DNA from: Cyanidiococcus yangmingshanensis
Taxonomy: Eukaryota; Rhodophyta; Bangiophyceae; Cyanidiales; Cyanidiaceae
Length of the DNA stretch: 64,000 bases
Direction: 5' to 3'
Assembly (NCBI GenBank): GCA_013995675.1
Contig: VWRR01000008.1
Span: 186,001-250,000, forward strand
A program made the position numbers and the translations under genes. Numbering within the stretch: position 1 is the first letter of the stretch; each line of letters opens with the position of its first letter. This document shows, piece after piece, positions 46,037 to 55,559 of this stretch. The notes beneath the pieces were generated by a model. It had not been told where the DNA came from, searched no databases, and saw nothing but the letters and a program-made list of their open reading frames with translations.

Positions 46037-48766
46037 AGCGATGTGAATGACGTCAGCGTGAAGGCCTCGTGAATAGCCCCTTCACATATGCTGCCAGTGC
46101 TGCGGCCGCGCTCCCATGAATGCAATCGCCTTGGATGGATCCATGGTTTCAAAACCGCGAACGAGTCAGAATACAAGCAGCTCACTGCTCTAAGTTGTTC
46201 ACTTGATGCAATCGCGTATCGGTTATATTGGATGGGATAGACTAAAGTTTGGACAAGCCACTCCAGCTTGGGTTGTATGGGAAAACCGGAGACCTTTGTA
46301 GTGCGCGTGCGCTGGACACCAGTGAAGCTACAACGGCTTGGAGAGTGTGTCTCTGAAGAGTTGCGGCGACGCGAAGCAGTGGAGTTTCAGGGACGTGGCT
46401 CTTTTTTCGGTCTTTGAAAAAAAGGTGGGAGGACGTTAGATGCACGAAAAGGTATAGACAACTGCGCTGTGCGTTGTGGGTGTTTTGCCCCTGAGGCGTT
46501 TCTAGAGCAGCCTCGGCAGCTTGTTGATGACGTTCACAGAGCCGCACTCAACCGCCGAAGTATGTTTGACGTACCGGTCCGGACAAATTCACGACGCTAC
46601 CGTTGCCACGAAACTGCGTTGTAACGCGGTCCGGCTCGAGACATGACAAATGCTGCCTGTGTGTGTTCACGAGTGACAAGAATTTGACAGTCCCGGTTTC
46701 GGAACGACTGTATTAGATCCGCCTTCGCCAAAAGTGTGCAACGCAATCAACGGTATCGTGCAATTAGGATATTTTACCTTCCCTAGGCATGCAGAGCGAC
46801 ACAATACAGAGGACTGGTCGCCACGAGGACCATGAATCTGCGCGGCTCGATCTTTGTGCTTTATGGATCTCTCGTTTCGTTGCGAGTCGGCTGGACGATC
46901 GCTGGCTAATGCCAAAGGGAAGGCGTTCAGCGTATCCAGGCTGAATCAACACGGACTCGATGCCTTCTTGGCGGCTCGCATTTCTGACTGACAGATTCGG
47001 CGATCTAATGAACGTACAACCCGAATATCCCCGGTTTCAAGCGAACTCGTCGGACTTGCCGGGCCGTTGACTTTGTGCAAACCGCCTGGGCCGGAATGAC
47101 TCCTCTGATTCACTGGAAAGGGCGACACGCATGAAGACACTGAAATACCCCAAGATCCAACGTTTCATGGATGCTGGTACAATAAAGCATTTTCCTCCAG
47201 CAGGTGGCATAGATCCATGCAGAGATCTTGTGGTATATCGTAACGGATGACTCGAGGTTGGGTTTCGGACGCGAGGGTTTGGTCTGATTTCCTGTGGACG
47301 CGTTTCAGAGGCCACGTAGGACGTTATGGGGCAGATGACTCGTTTCCAAAGCGCTCATTGCAAAGAGTCGATCCTAGCACTCCGCGCGGTGAAACGCGCA
47401 TCCAAAGACCCGGCACCGTTCTTGCAACTCGGGGTCTGGATGGAACCGGCGCTCCGATCACGTTCGCGAACCGCACCGAGCTAAGTGCACAAGGACATGT
47501 CCACCGTAGCTCTTTTATCAAGGAAAACTTAGGCAAGGGCATGCTGGTATGGCATGCACTGGCGGTATCTAGTACCAAACCAGCCCGCAATAGAGGCGGC
47601 CTCGCGTAAAAAGCCTGTGCGACAATGGCCCTTCCAAGCGTCTGTGCAGCGAGCAAACCATCCCGGAGGGGTGCATCAGCAAGACTCCGACCGCTTCAAC
47701 AAAGCTACACGCAGCAACTCTGACGACACGTGCCGAGCCTCTGTTGTTCACAGAGGTCTCGTTAGCGTCCCGAGGCGGTCTCTGCCAAAGCGGGTGCCCT
47801 ATGACACCGACGCGGGCGCTGACACCCGGAACTTGCAGCTCCGGGTCCCCTGCAAAACACTCCCTGCGCCTGAGGGTGTGGACGCAGAGGCACCAACTCG
47901 GCAGTCAGAGCAGTAACGCGCAGATTCGTACTCAAGCTACCAAGGCAGTTGAATATCGAAGCAATCGGGTTCGCTCCCAACCCGCTAGAACGGCACAAGG
48001 CCAGGTGGACTGCCCTTGCACCAACCGCAGCGGATGACGGTTTGACTGGATCTATTCCAAAGTCCGCCCAGAAGTTGAAACCAAACGTTCTCGGAACAGC
48101 ATACGATAAGGCGCTCAAGGGAAATGGGGGGAATCCCACTCGGTTGTCGCGGGTAAGCCTTTGTCGGCGCTTTGGCACGATCTAAGGCTCGACCAGCGAA
48201 CGCACATAAAGACAGTGTCACCACCGACTCCATGCACGCTGCTGACCCATAAGCCGAGCGTATAAAACTGGAGAGTGCTAGTGCACAGGTTCGTCGCCGC
48301 ACCTGCTTGAAAGGCCCTGTGTCGCACGAGAACCGGAATTCCCTTGTACAATTGCGCGCGCTTTTGTGCGTGCGCGTTGACGTGCACAAACGTCCGAGTC
48401 CATGAAACCAAAGACGGGGATGAATCGATCGGCACCAAGGTCTCGATAAATGGATCAATAGCGCTAGAAAAGTATCTAGATGAATCCGTGAAACCAAAGA
48501 CGGGGATGAATCGATCGGCACCAAGGTCTCGATAAATGGATCAATAGTGCTAGAAAAGTATCTAGATGAATCTTCCGCAGCGAGGCAAATCGATTCCTGG
48601 GCTGCGAGAGCGGTCGGCATCATGCGCAGAGGGCCGTCTGGCCAATCGTCGCTGCGCAGTCAAAAGAATCGTCTGGGACTGCGGAACGACCTAGTTGGCC
48701 TGCCTGCTGGGGCGCTCTCACGGGAGCACCAGTCGTTCCAAACCTCCACTTTGGTTGTCCAGGTTC
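46037..48766. other. Longest spacer of the window (46.0-48.8 kb)
   Basis: About 2.7 kb with no recognised gene between the divergent SDR and PI synthase genes. Plus and minus frames of 90-210 codons overlap one another in 47.2-48.6 kb but have no motifs and none is clearly favoured. Contains an 86-bp tandem duplication at its right end. Confidence 0.45.
48400..48572 (+). repeat. 86-bp tandem duplication (two copies)
   Basis: The block beginning TGAAACCAAAGACGGGGATG near 48403 is repeated 86 bases later with about three substitutions; both copies end in CTAGATGAATC. It lies about 200 bases upstream of the PI synthase start. Confidence 0.92.
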
Positions 48767-49459
48767 ATGGCTTGGCCTGTGCTACTCTATGTTCCCAATC
48801 TGATTGGGTACGGGCGGATTGGCCTCGCTTTGGTAGCTTTCTGGAACGCACAGGACCCGAAGCTTTTTGTGACGCTATACGCCGCAGGCTTTTTATTAGA
48901 CGCAGCGGACGGGTATGCAGCGCGGCTGCTAAAGCAGTCATCAGAGTTTGGGGCGATGATGGACATGCTGACGGACCGGTTTTCCACGTCTGGTCTGCTG
49001 CTGTTGCTTGCGCGTCGCCACGTGTCGCAGGTTTCGGCGACGAGTGCAGGTGCGTCTTCCTGCTTACGTGCGGGATTGGCTGTCGCGCTCTGCCTGTTCT
49101 TGGCGCTTTTGGATGCTGTGAGCCACTTTTGGCAGGTATGTGCGGCCAGTGTGACTCAAGCTAGTAGTCACAAGGCGGCTGGTGCGAAGCGTCTTGTGCG
49201 GCTATACTACCGAAGAAGCATCCTAACAGCAGTGTGCCTGTTCAGTGAGATGTTTTTGCTTCTGCACTTCTTTTGGGGTGCCACACAGGCAGGGTCCCTG
49301 GGCTCTGATTATCGATTTGGACTAGCAATGAAGACAGTGTATGTTGGTTGTGGCGCTGTCTACGTGCTGAAACAATGCATTTCGTTGGCCCAGATCTCTA
49401 ATGCAGTGACGCTGCTATCACAGAGCGTCCGGACCAAGGAGGAGGACGCGACGCGCTAG
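48767..49459 (+). CDS. CDIPT: Phosphatidylinositol synthase (CDP-DAG-inositol 3-phosphatidyltransferase)
   Basis: Joins CDP-diacylglycerol and myo-inositol in the ER membrane. The CDP-alcohol phosphotransferase motif is complete: D45-x2-D48-G49-x2-A-R-x8-G62-x3-D66-x3-D70, read from LLDAADGYAARLLKQSSEFG then AMMDMLTDR. The start MAWPVLLYVPNLIGYGRIGL lines up with human CDIPT (FVPNLIGYARI), so ATG 48767 is preferred over an upstream open stretch. Later strings ASHWLH-like AVSHFWQV, SSHKAAG and LRIYY-like VRLYYRRS also match. About six hydrophobic helices, 230 residues, close to the family size of 210-220. Convergent with the elongase gene. Confidence 0.94.
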   Translation: MAWPVLLYVPNLIGYGRIGLALVAFWNAQDPKLFVTLYAAGFLLDAADGYAARLLKQSSEFGAMMDMLTDRFSTSGLLLLLARRHVSQVSATSAGASSCLRAGLAVALCLFLALLDAVSHFWQVCAASVTQASSHKAAGAKRLVRLYYRRSILTAVCLFSEMFLLLHFFWGATQAGSLGSDYRFGLAMKTVYVGCGAVYVLKQCISLAQISNAVTLLSQSVRTKEEDATR

Positions 49460-50189
49460 GGTGTCTGGAAGCCGTAGGTGGATTTATTGACCGGAACGCT
49501 ACCATTCCAAGCACGAGGCAGGGCGACAGCGGCTGCGATTCAGAATTGTTAGGTTCCCATCTTTGCCACGATACCGAATAAGAACCCTTTGGAGCTGAAA
49601 GAAATGATTTTGAGAAAGCGCAGATAGGGGCACTCTCGCGGAAGCTCTTTCTCGATTCGATTCGATGTTCGTGGCTCACAGCGCTCATGATGCTCAGGTT
49701 GCCTCGAAGGGTTGCAGTCCCTAGAACAGTTGGCGCTTTTGAGAGGATTCGTTCCGAGGCAGCGACGAGCGCTGTCGCCCCGCCCTTTGCAGGCCAGGAT
49801 CTCGGACTGTGTCAGGGTCGAACCGCAAGTGCTTTGCCCATGCATCCTAATGCGATCTGGTCTTGAACACCTCTATCGATACGTCTCGTGCCATGCCACA
49901 ATCCAGATTCGGAGATGACGGTCCACATAAAGTGCAGCCCGTTCACCAAAATTTATGGAACCACATCGAAGAGTCGGCTTCATCCGAGGTCATCCAATGA
50001 TTTGGCATAGGAATCCCAAACATCCAAGGCATCCCATGGCCTCTGGAGAAGCGGTACAAAACTGTGGAGACGACCCAGACGCACCGCGCCACATATCGCC
50101 GCATATCCTCTCGTCCTCTGGCTCCCATGCAGCGATCCGTATACAACCCAAGAGATGAGTTCGACCAGGACGGGAAACGACCGGAAGCT
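49460..50189. other. Convergent spacer PIS / elongase
   Basis: About 730 bases, only short motif-free frames. Presumed 3' UTRs. Confidence 0.5.
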
Positions 50190-51068
50190 CTAGTCCTTTG
50201 GCTTAGTACGGACCTTGTATGTCCGACGATAAAATCGAACAAAGAGCAGCAGATAGGACCCGTTGCAGAATGTGCTCACGGCCAAACCCGGCAAGCCCAT
50301 ACATCCTTCTGGTCGCTTCCAAAGTAGGATCAAATAAGGGACCGTGAGCACGAAACTGGCGACAAACTGCATGATCTGCATAAGCGTGATCATTCGCTTG
50401 CCCGGAAACCGCCACTGCATCGATGTATACGCAAAGTACAAATACATGACTGCATGAATTCCAGCGTTGAAAAGCATTCCGTAAATTGAAAATGTGAGAC
50501 CGAAACGCAACCAACTCCAGGTCTCAAGGACAACCGAGGCGTGATGCCAAACATGCAGCAAGGTCAGAGGTTTTCCTCGCGCCGCAAGCAAAAACGTATC
50601 CATAAACTCCACCGGTTTCGACAGATAAAACATGTAAAGCCAGTAGTATATGTTCTGCGGGAACTCACCGAAAGAGGAAGAGCAAAACGTCTGCGACACT
50701 CCGCCTCTGTTTCTAGCGATCGCGAGCACGGTGCGTCCAGCCCCGAGAAACATACCCGCTGACCATACCGATAGTATTATGTTGTGCAGAAATGCCAGAA
50801 GCCTCAGCACGCCATCCAGCGGTCGAAGCAAACCAGCACGTCGAAGCATCCATAACCCAGCTATGACGCCAAAGTAAAACGTCCAGAAAATAACAAGCCA
50901 GACAGGGGCAACGAACGCATGACTTGAACTGTCTCGCGACACACTCGCCCAGTTATCCCAGTTTACAGGAACGTTCACTGCACGGGGACCGGCACGGAGA
51001 ATGCGTCCGGACCACAGCAAGTGATCCACAAAAGCGAACCAGATCAAACTCAGGTCCGTGAAAAACAT
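50190..51068 (-). CDS. ELO-type fatty acid elongase (3-ketoacyl-CoA synthase)
   Basis: Condensing enzyme of very-long-chain or polyunsaturated fatty acid elongation in the ER membrane. Family motifs in order: KPVEFMDTFL (K151xxE154xxD157T), the histidine box HVWHH (172-176) in LLHVWHHASVV, NAGIHAVMYLYFAY (HxxMYxYY type), and QIMQFVASF. Six to seven hydrophobic helices span the 292 residues, and the C-terminus KVRTKPKD is lysine-rich as in ER-retained elongases. ATG 51068 is the first in-frame ATG. Substrate chain length and saturation cannot be told from sequence by eye. Divergent from TFIIF-alpha with only about 155 bases between starts. Confidence 0.92.
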   Translation of the reverse strand: MFFTDLSLIWFAFVDHLLWSGRILRAGPRAVNVPVNWDNWASVSRDSSSHAFVAPVWLVIFWTFYFGVIAGLWMLRRAGLLRPLDGVLRLLAFLHNIILSVWSAGMFLGAGRTVLAIARNRGGVSQTFCSSSFGEFPQNIYYWLYMFYLSKPVEFMDTFLLAARGKPLTLLHVWHHASVVLETWSWLRFGLTFSIYGMLFNAGIHAVMYLYFAYTSMQWRFPGKRMITLMQIMQFVASFVLTVPYLILLWKRPEGCMGLPGLAVSTFCNGSYLLLFVRFYRRTYKVRTKPKD

Positions 51069-51224
51069 ACGAGGAACGGAGCCGAGTACACCCTGAGCCA
51101 GTGCACCAACGCGCAATGGATCGAATATGTCTGCGAATATCGGCTCGCTGGCCCGGACGCCGTCTACAATACAGCTCGTCTTTATTGTGTTCCGGTCTGT
51201 TTTGGCTTTGAATCCACTTTATTC

Positions 51225-53378
51225 ATGAAACCGGAACCGCGTGTGTCAACAGCAATTGGAGAGACATCTCCCAACCGTTATGTCGGAGAAGAGGACTTGA
51301 GTGACGATGATGAGCCACTTCCGGAGTACAAGAGCTGGTCACAGGATGAGGCTCCATACCGCGAGTACACGTTGCGCGTACTACCTTGGGTAGACTGGGA
51401 CACCCTCTTTTCGGAATCGTACGCCGAAGATGATAGTCTTCTGGAATCAACCTCAGCTTCCAGCTCCGAGGATGATGTTGGGAAGGGGACTGCATCGGCC
51501 CATAGAGAGAACTTGACTGCACGCGACGAAGCGAAAGCAGAGTTCGCTCGGCGAGAATACATCTTGGCTCGTTTTCCGCGTCCCGCTACGAATACTCAAG
51601 GGAAGCAGGAGCCACAAAACTTGCCTCAAATCAGTTTAAGAGCAGGCAACATCGCTCCGGCAGTGCCGGGCGGGCCCCGGTACCACGCCGGTGGGTTCGC
51701 AAGGCTCTGTCGCGAGGGCGAGGAGACGTTGCGCGAACGACAAGAGGCGCTGGCGGAGGCAGAGCGTATTGATGCTCAGCTTGCGGACGGAACAGCACCT
51801 TGGTACAGACAACGTCGTGACCTTGAGGGCATCGCTCAAATACCAGAGCGTTATCGAAAACGGCTCATGCTGGAGGTCGAAGAGGACACTGACTTCACGT
51901 CGCCTGGATCGTCATCGGACCGTGCTGGTGCGAACGTTGTCGAAAAGACCAGCGCTGAACGCGCTATCTCAAATCTATCTTCAAGTGGCGATCAACAGAA
52001 ACCTGTGGCGAAAAGGCGCCGAGTCTACTATGGAACAATGGATAGTGCGCTCGGCTCGGACTATTGTTTGATGATCGTTCGCGATGAACGCACCATTGAT
52101 TTGGTGCCGGTTGGACGCTACGCTTGGTATAACTTCAAGTACGCCCCTAAGTTGTCGGACATGGCGAACGAGCGTATGCATAGACGCGAGGCGAGAGCTG
52201 CAGCAGCGGCAGCAGCTCACCACGAGCGATCATCGGAGGAGGCAACAGGTGCATTCACGACAACAACAGCGGCGTCTGAAGCGAACGACGGCGTCGAGCC
52301 TGAGAATGACCCGCTCCTTATGGCGGAGCGGAAACTGAAGGCTCGTGCTTCGCTTGCGGACTCGATCCTGGAACGTCGCAGGCATATTTGGGACCATTCA
52401 ATGAGCACGAGCGGGCTGAGGCCTGTCGAGCTCAGCCGCCGGCGCGTTGAGGAGGAGGACGATACTCGCTCTGAACGACTGAGAGAAGGAGGGAAATATG
52501 GCACCAACACCCTTCTGGACCCGCTGGCGCTTCTTTCACGTTACGATTCTGAATCCGGGACAGACTCGAATGTAGAGGATCACTCTGATGAAGAGACGGC
52601 AGGGAGTTTTCTTGGCAGAGGCAGACAGACCCCGGATGGCAGTCTGGGGCCTTCCGTCGATGCATCATCAGCAAAGGTGGATCGGGCCTCCCATCAAGAA
52701 GAGGGACCTGTAACGCGTTCGCCTCTCCATGCGTCCGGTAGTGGCTCAGAATCACAGAGTTCTCTCGAGCGCCTGGAACGGTACCAGGGTGAGGACCCCT
52801 TGCTTCATCGAACATTTCCGGAGGATACAGAGGCAAGCCTGGAGCATACGCATCGATCCCATCTGTCGGAGAATGGTCGCATGCTGAAACGCTTGCTGGA
52901 AAGGGAACGCGGCTCTGGATCGGCAGCAGCCTCTCTGCCGGACACTGGCAGCGATGCGACCGCGAAGCCCGCTGACACTTCCCGAGCCTCGGCGAGTTCC
53001 ACTGTTTATGGACGCGGAAGCGCTACCCACCGTCAAAACCGAATGTACTCGATAGCGACTGGCGATGCTGGCCGAGCTGGTGCTGGAAACCCAGCCGGTT
53101 CGTTACCTGCTCTGCCCGGCGATTTGTTCCCACCAGTCGATGCATCCATAGAGGAAGCACACGTTCACGCGGCGTTGCGACACCTGCACCAACAGGGAGT
53201 GAACCTTACCGTCAAAGAGTTTCTATCGTACTTTCAGCCGTGGTTCCCGGCCCAAAAAGATCGCATCGCATCGATTGTGCGAAAGCTTTGCATCGCCCGA
53301 GAGATTCCACCAGGTTCGGGTCGCATCTGCGTGCTGTTGAGAGAACAGACGGGACTGCCACCGCGAAGCCCCAGTTGA
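51225..53378 (+). CDS. GTF2F1: Transcription initiation factor IIF alpha subunit (RAP74)
   Basis: TFIIF-alpha binds RNA polymerase II and TFIIF-beta during initiation and elongation. Three family segments are visible: the N-terminal dimerisation strand YREYTLRVLPWVDWDTLF, then after a variable region YYGTMDSALGSDYCLMIVRD with RTIDLVPVGRYAWYNFKY (human ...FPVHNWYNF), and a C-terminal winged helix (IEEAHVHAALRHLHQQGVN, VKEFLSYFQPWFP, DRIASIVRKLC). The long middle is acidic and Ser-rich, as in RAP74. ATG 51225 (MKPEPRVSTAIGE) is chosen; the frame is open further upstream but only over non-ATG codons that would overlap the elongase promoter. 717 residues, longer than human (517). Confidence 0.85.
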   Translation: MKPEPRVSTAIGETSPNRYVGEEDLSDDDEPLPEYKSWSQDEAPYREYTLRVLPWVDWDTLFSESYAEDDSLLESTSASSSEDDVGKGTASAHRENLTARDEAKAEFARREYILARFPRPATNTQGKQEPQNLPQISLRAGNIAPAVPGGPRYHAGGFARLCREGEETLRERQEALAEAERIDAQLADGTAPWYRQRRDLEGIAQIPERYRKRLMLEVEEDTDFTSPGSSSDRAGANVVEKTSAERAISNLSSSGDQQKPVAKRRRVYYGTMDSALGSDYCLMIVRDERTIDLVPVGRYAWYNFKYAPKLSDMANERMHRREARAAAAAAAHHERSSEEATGAFTTTTAASEANDGVEPENDPLLMAERKLKARASLADSILERRRHIWDHSMSTSGLRPVELSRRRVEEEDDTRSERLREGGKYGTNTLLDPLALLSRYDSESGTDSNVEDHSDEETAGSFLGRGRQTPDGSLGPSVDASSAKVDRASHQEEGPVTRSPLHASGSGSESQSSLERLERYQGEDPLLHRTFPEDTEASLEHTHRSHLSENGRMLKRLLERERGSGSAAASLPDTGSDATAKPADTSRASASSTVYGRGSATHRQNRMYSIATGDAGRAGAGNPAGSLPALPGDLFPPVDASIEEAHVHAALRHLHQQGVNLTVKEFLSYFQPWFPAQKDRIASIVRKLCIAREIPPGSGRICVLLREQTGLPPRSPS

Positions 53379-54386
53379 GCACCCTGACCCCAACATACTC
53401 CAGCGTACGCTGCAACCAATACGCGCGCGTCATGAACGGCCCGCCGTTCGCAGATTGCATCAAGGGATGCCATGCGACGAATCAATCCCATGAAGAAGCA
53501 CGGTTCGTTCCATGATACACCAGTAACCGACAGGGAATGAAAGCGCACTGCACCCAGTGCCCGATTCAATCATCGTTCGGAATCGCCGCGGCGTATCTGC
53601 TTCGCATACGCAAGTGCAAGCGTCTGGACTGCGCGCTACCATCAGCGTCGGCATGACACATCACAGCGCGGCATCCACTCTAGAAACCAAACTCGAAAGC
53701 TAACCTTACCAATGGCACTTGTGACTCGTCAGCTCGCCTCGACATGAACAGAAATCAACCAACGTTGATGCATTCAGTATACGAGACCGCGACCTAAATC
53801 AGCAGAAAACAAAAAACGCCCTCCCAGCAGACGACGCACCCCAGTTCCAGCATCCAGAATACAGTGCGATCCCCCAAGAATACCCTTGTGTCCGATACAC
53901 GCCACGAATAGGTCTCATGAGAGCGATCCCTACTGAGGACGTCTCTCTCGTCTCCGATCCGGACGAGAATCCCGCTCGGCCGCTGCCATTGAGGGTGCCT
54001 CGGCACGTACGACCCAAATCAAGGATCGATCGGTGTGGCGGGCACCGGATCCGAGACGTCACGACCGCGTCACACGCATCGAAACGTCACCCGTGACGGG
54101 CCCGCGTTGATTTTTGAATCGCCCAGCATCGGCCGTTTTCGGCGCACGCACACGCATCGTGCGCTGCTCATGAGATTGCAAGCCGTGCGCACCGCGCCAT
54201 CATCCCATTGGCGGCGTGTCAAGGATCGAGGCCGCCACCGTCGAGTGTGTGTCGGCGGCATGGCATGCGCGCGCCATGCCGTCCTTGGTCGTCGACGTTT
54301 GGGTCGCGGATTCGTGTGTGCGCGCGCGCCACGCTGGACATGGCTGGGGTGATTGTCCTGAGGCAGGCGTGCTCCGCAGCAAGGTC
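53379..54386. other. Spacer downstream of TFIIF-alpha
   Basis: About 1 kb. GC-rich towards the right end with CG/TG runs near 54.27-54.34 kb. No gene recognised. Confidence 0.5.
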
Positions 54387-55403
54387 ATGGTACAGACGAG
54401 CGTATTCGATACTGGGGAGAGTATCTCGGACAGGCAGATAGCGTGTTTACGAGCGACTTGTGTCGCGTTGCGTGAACATAGTCGTTGGGAGTATGCAGCC
54501 TTGGAACGGGGCGTTGAGGTTGCTTTTCTGGGGCTTCAGCGAGAGAACGCTGAGTTGGAGCTCATCGCTTCCCAGTGGAGACGTTGTTGTGCGGAACAAG
54601 AGTGGGCGTGTATCAAGGCACGTGAAGAGGTTCAGCAATCACAGGAGCGTGTGCAAGAACTCGAGGAGAAAATGGAGTTGATGGACATGTTATACGCGGA
54701 GGAGCAGCGTCGTTGGCAGCAGGTTGTTGCTTCGTTGGAGGCTGAGGTTGAGCGTTTACGCAAGTCGGCTTCAGTAGGGCCGCTTGACGGTCTTGTGAGT
54801 CCAACAGAACCGCTGGTGGCGCCAGAACCGTCTCTCTTGCCCGGTGAAGCGGAGACGGTCCGTCGCTTGACAGAGGCGTCTGCGCAGGCCCCAGCTGCAG
54901 ATGATGAGAACCCGCGGCTGTTACGCGGTTCGCTGACCAAGCCGTCAGAGAAAGTAGAACGGCGCCCAGAACGCAGGCAACGCCCCACGAAGCAGAGTCG
55001 AAGTCGAACAAAGCGCCCGCTATTGACGACCGTGGAAGAGGCATCAAAACCGGCTCGAACGACTGCAGAGACCCGTGTGCAGGCCAGTGTCGATCCCCCT
55101 CAACAGGCACCCGCGGTGCGCAACACTGCTGCCAAACGCCGCCGTCGAGTCTCCTTCTCGAGTCCTGGCGCCCAAACCTCTATCCCGGAGCGCTCCGAAA
55201 AGGGGACGAGTGTCACGCAGAACCAAAATGGGCTCTATGAAGCAGATCGGGCGGAACAGATTGGACCCGAAAAACGACAGAAAGCGCCCGACCTGCATTT
55301 TCAAAAAGCCCAGCTAGGTCGCCGCAAGCTCTTCAGTTTCATTACCCAGCATCGTCTCGTGGCTGCGAAACCGCGAACCATGCCAACGCTGACCCAGTTC
55401 TAG
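54387..55403 (+). CDS. Coiled-coil orphan with C-terminal RVxF-type motif
   Basis: From ATG 54387 (MVQTSVFDTGESI) the 338-residue frame gives a long coiled coil over residues about 25-135 (ENAELELIASQWRRCCAEQE, VQELEEKMELMDMLYAEEQR, RWQQVVASLEAEVERLRKSA), a Pro/Ala/Arg-rich basic middle and AKRRRRVSFSSPGAQ near residue 255, a match to the R/K-x-V-x-F docking consensus of protein phosphatase 1. The end is RRKLFSFITQHRL. The frame is open upstream to 54216, but that part is very GC-rich and looks non-coding. Its plan (helix, basic linker, K-R-x-V-x-F-x-x-P) resembles the orphan at 12492-13526. No family recognised; a chromosome- or cytoskeleton-associated PP1 partner is a guess. Confidence 0.65.
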   Translation: MVQTSVFDTGESISDRQIACLRATCVALREHSRWEYAALERGVEVAFLGLQRENAELELIASQWRRCCAEQEWACIKAREEVQQSQERVQELEEKMELMDMLYAEEQRRWQQVVASLEAEVERLRKSASVGPLDGLVSPTEPLVAPEPSLLPGEAETVRRLTEASAQAPAADDENPRLLRGSLTKPSEKVERRPERRQRPTKQSRSRTKRPLLTTVEEASKPARTTAETRVQASVDPPQQAPAVRNTAAKRRRRVSFSSPGAQTSIPERSEKGTSVTQNQNGLYEADRAEQIGPEKRQKAPDLHFQKAQLGRRKLFSFITQHRLVAAKPRTMPTLTQF

Positions 55404-55559
55404 CCATCATTTCCGATCCCATCGGACCGAACTCGACCGCGGAAAAAGCAATGTTACTCGTGAGTCGATGGAAAGAGGCGAGCGGTTTGAGTGACATCCG
55501 ACCGCATCGCAGGACCGAGAACATCGGGTTTCCACGACCACATCAGGCTACGGGTGTTT

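Noticed and set aside
48400-48572. Repeat considered as CRISPR or satellite
   Set aside because: Only two directly abutting copies with no spacers; the other two duplications are the same kind.
47985-48623. 212-codon minus-strand frame
   Set aside because: Part of its length is made by the 86-bp duplication, which keeps one frame open in both copies; no motif.
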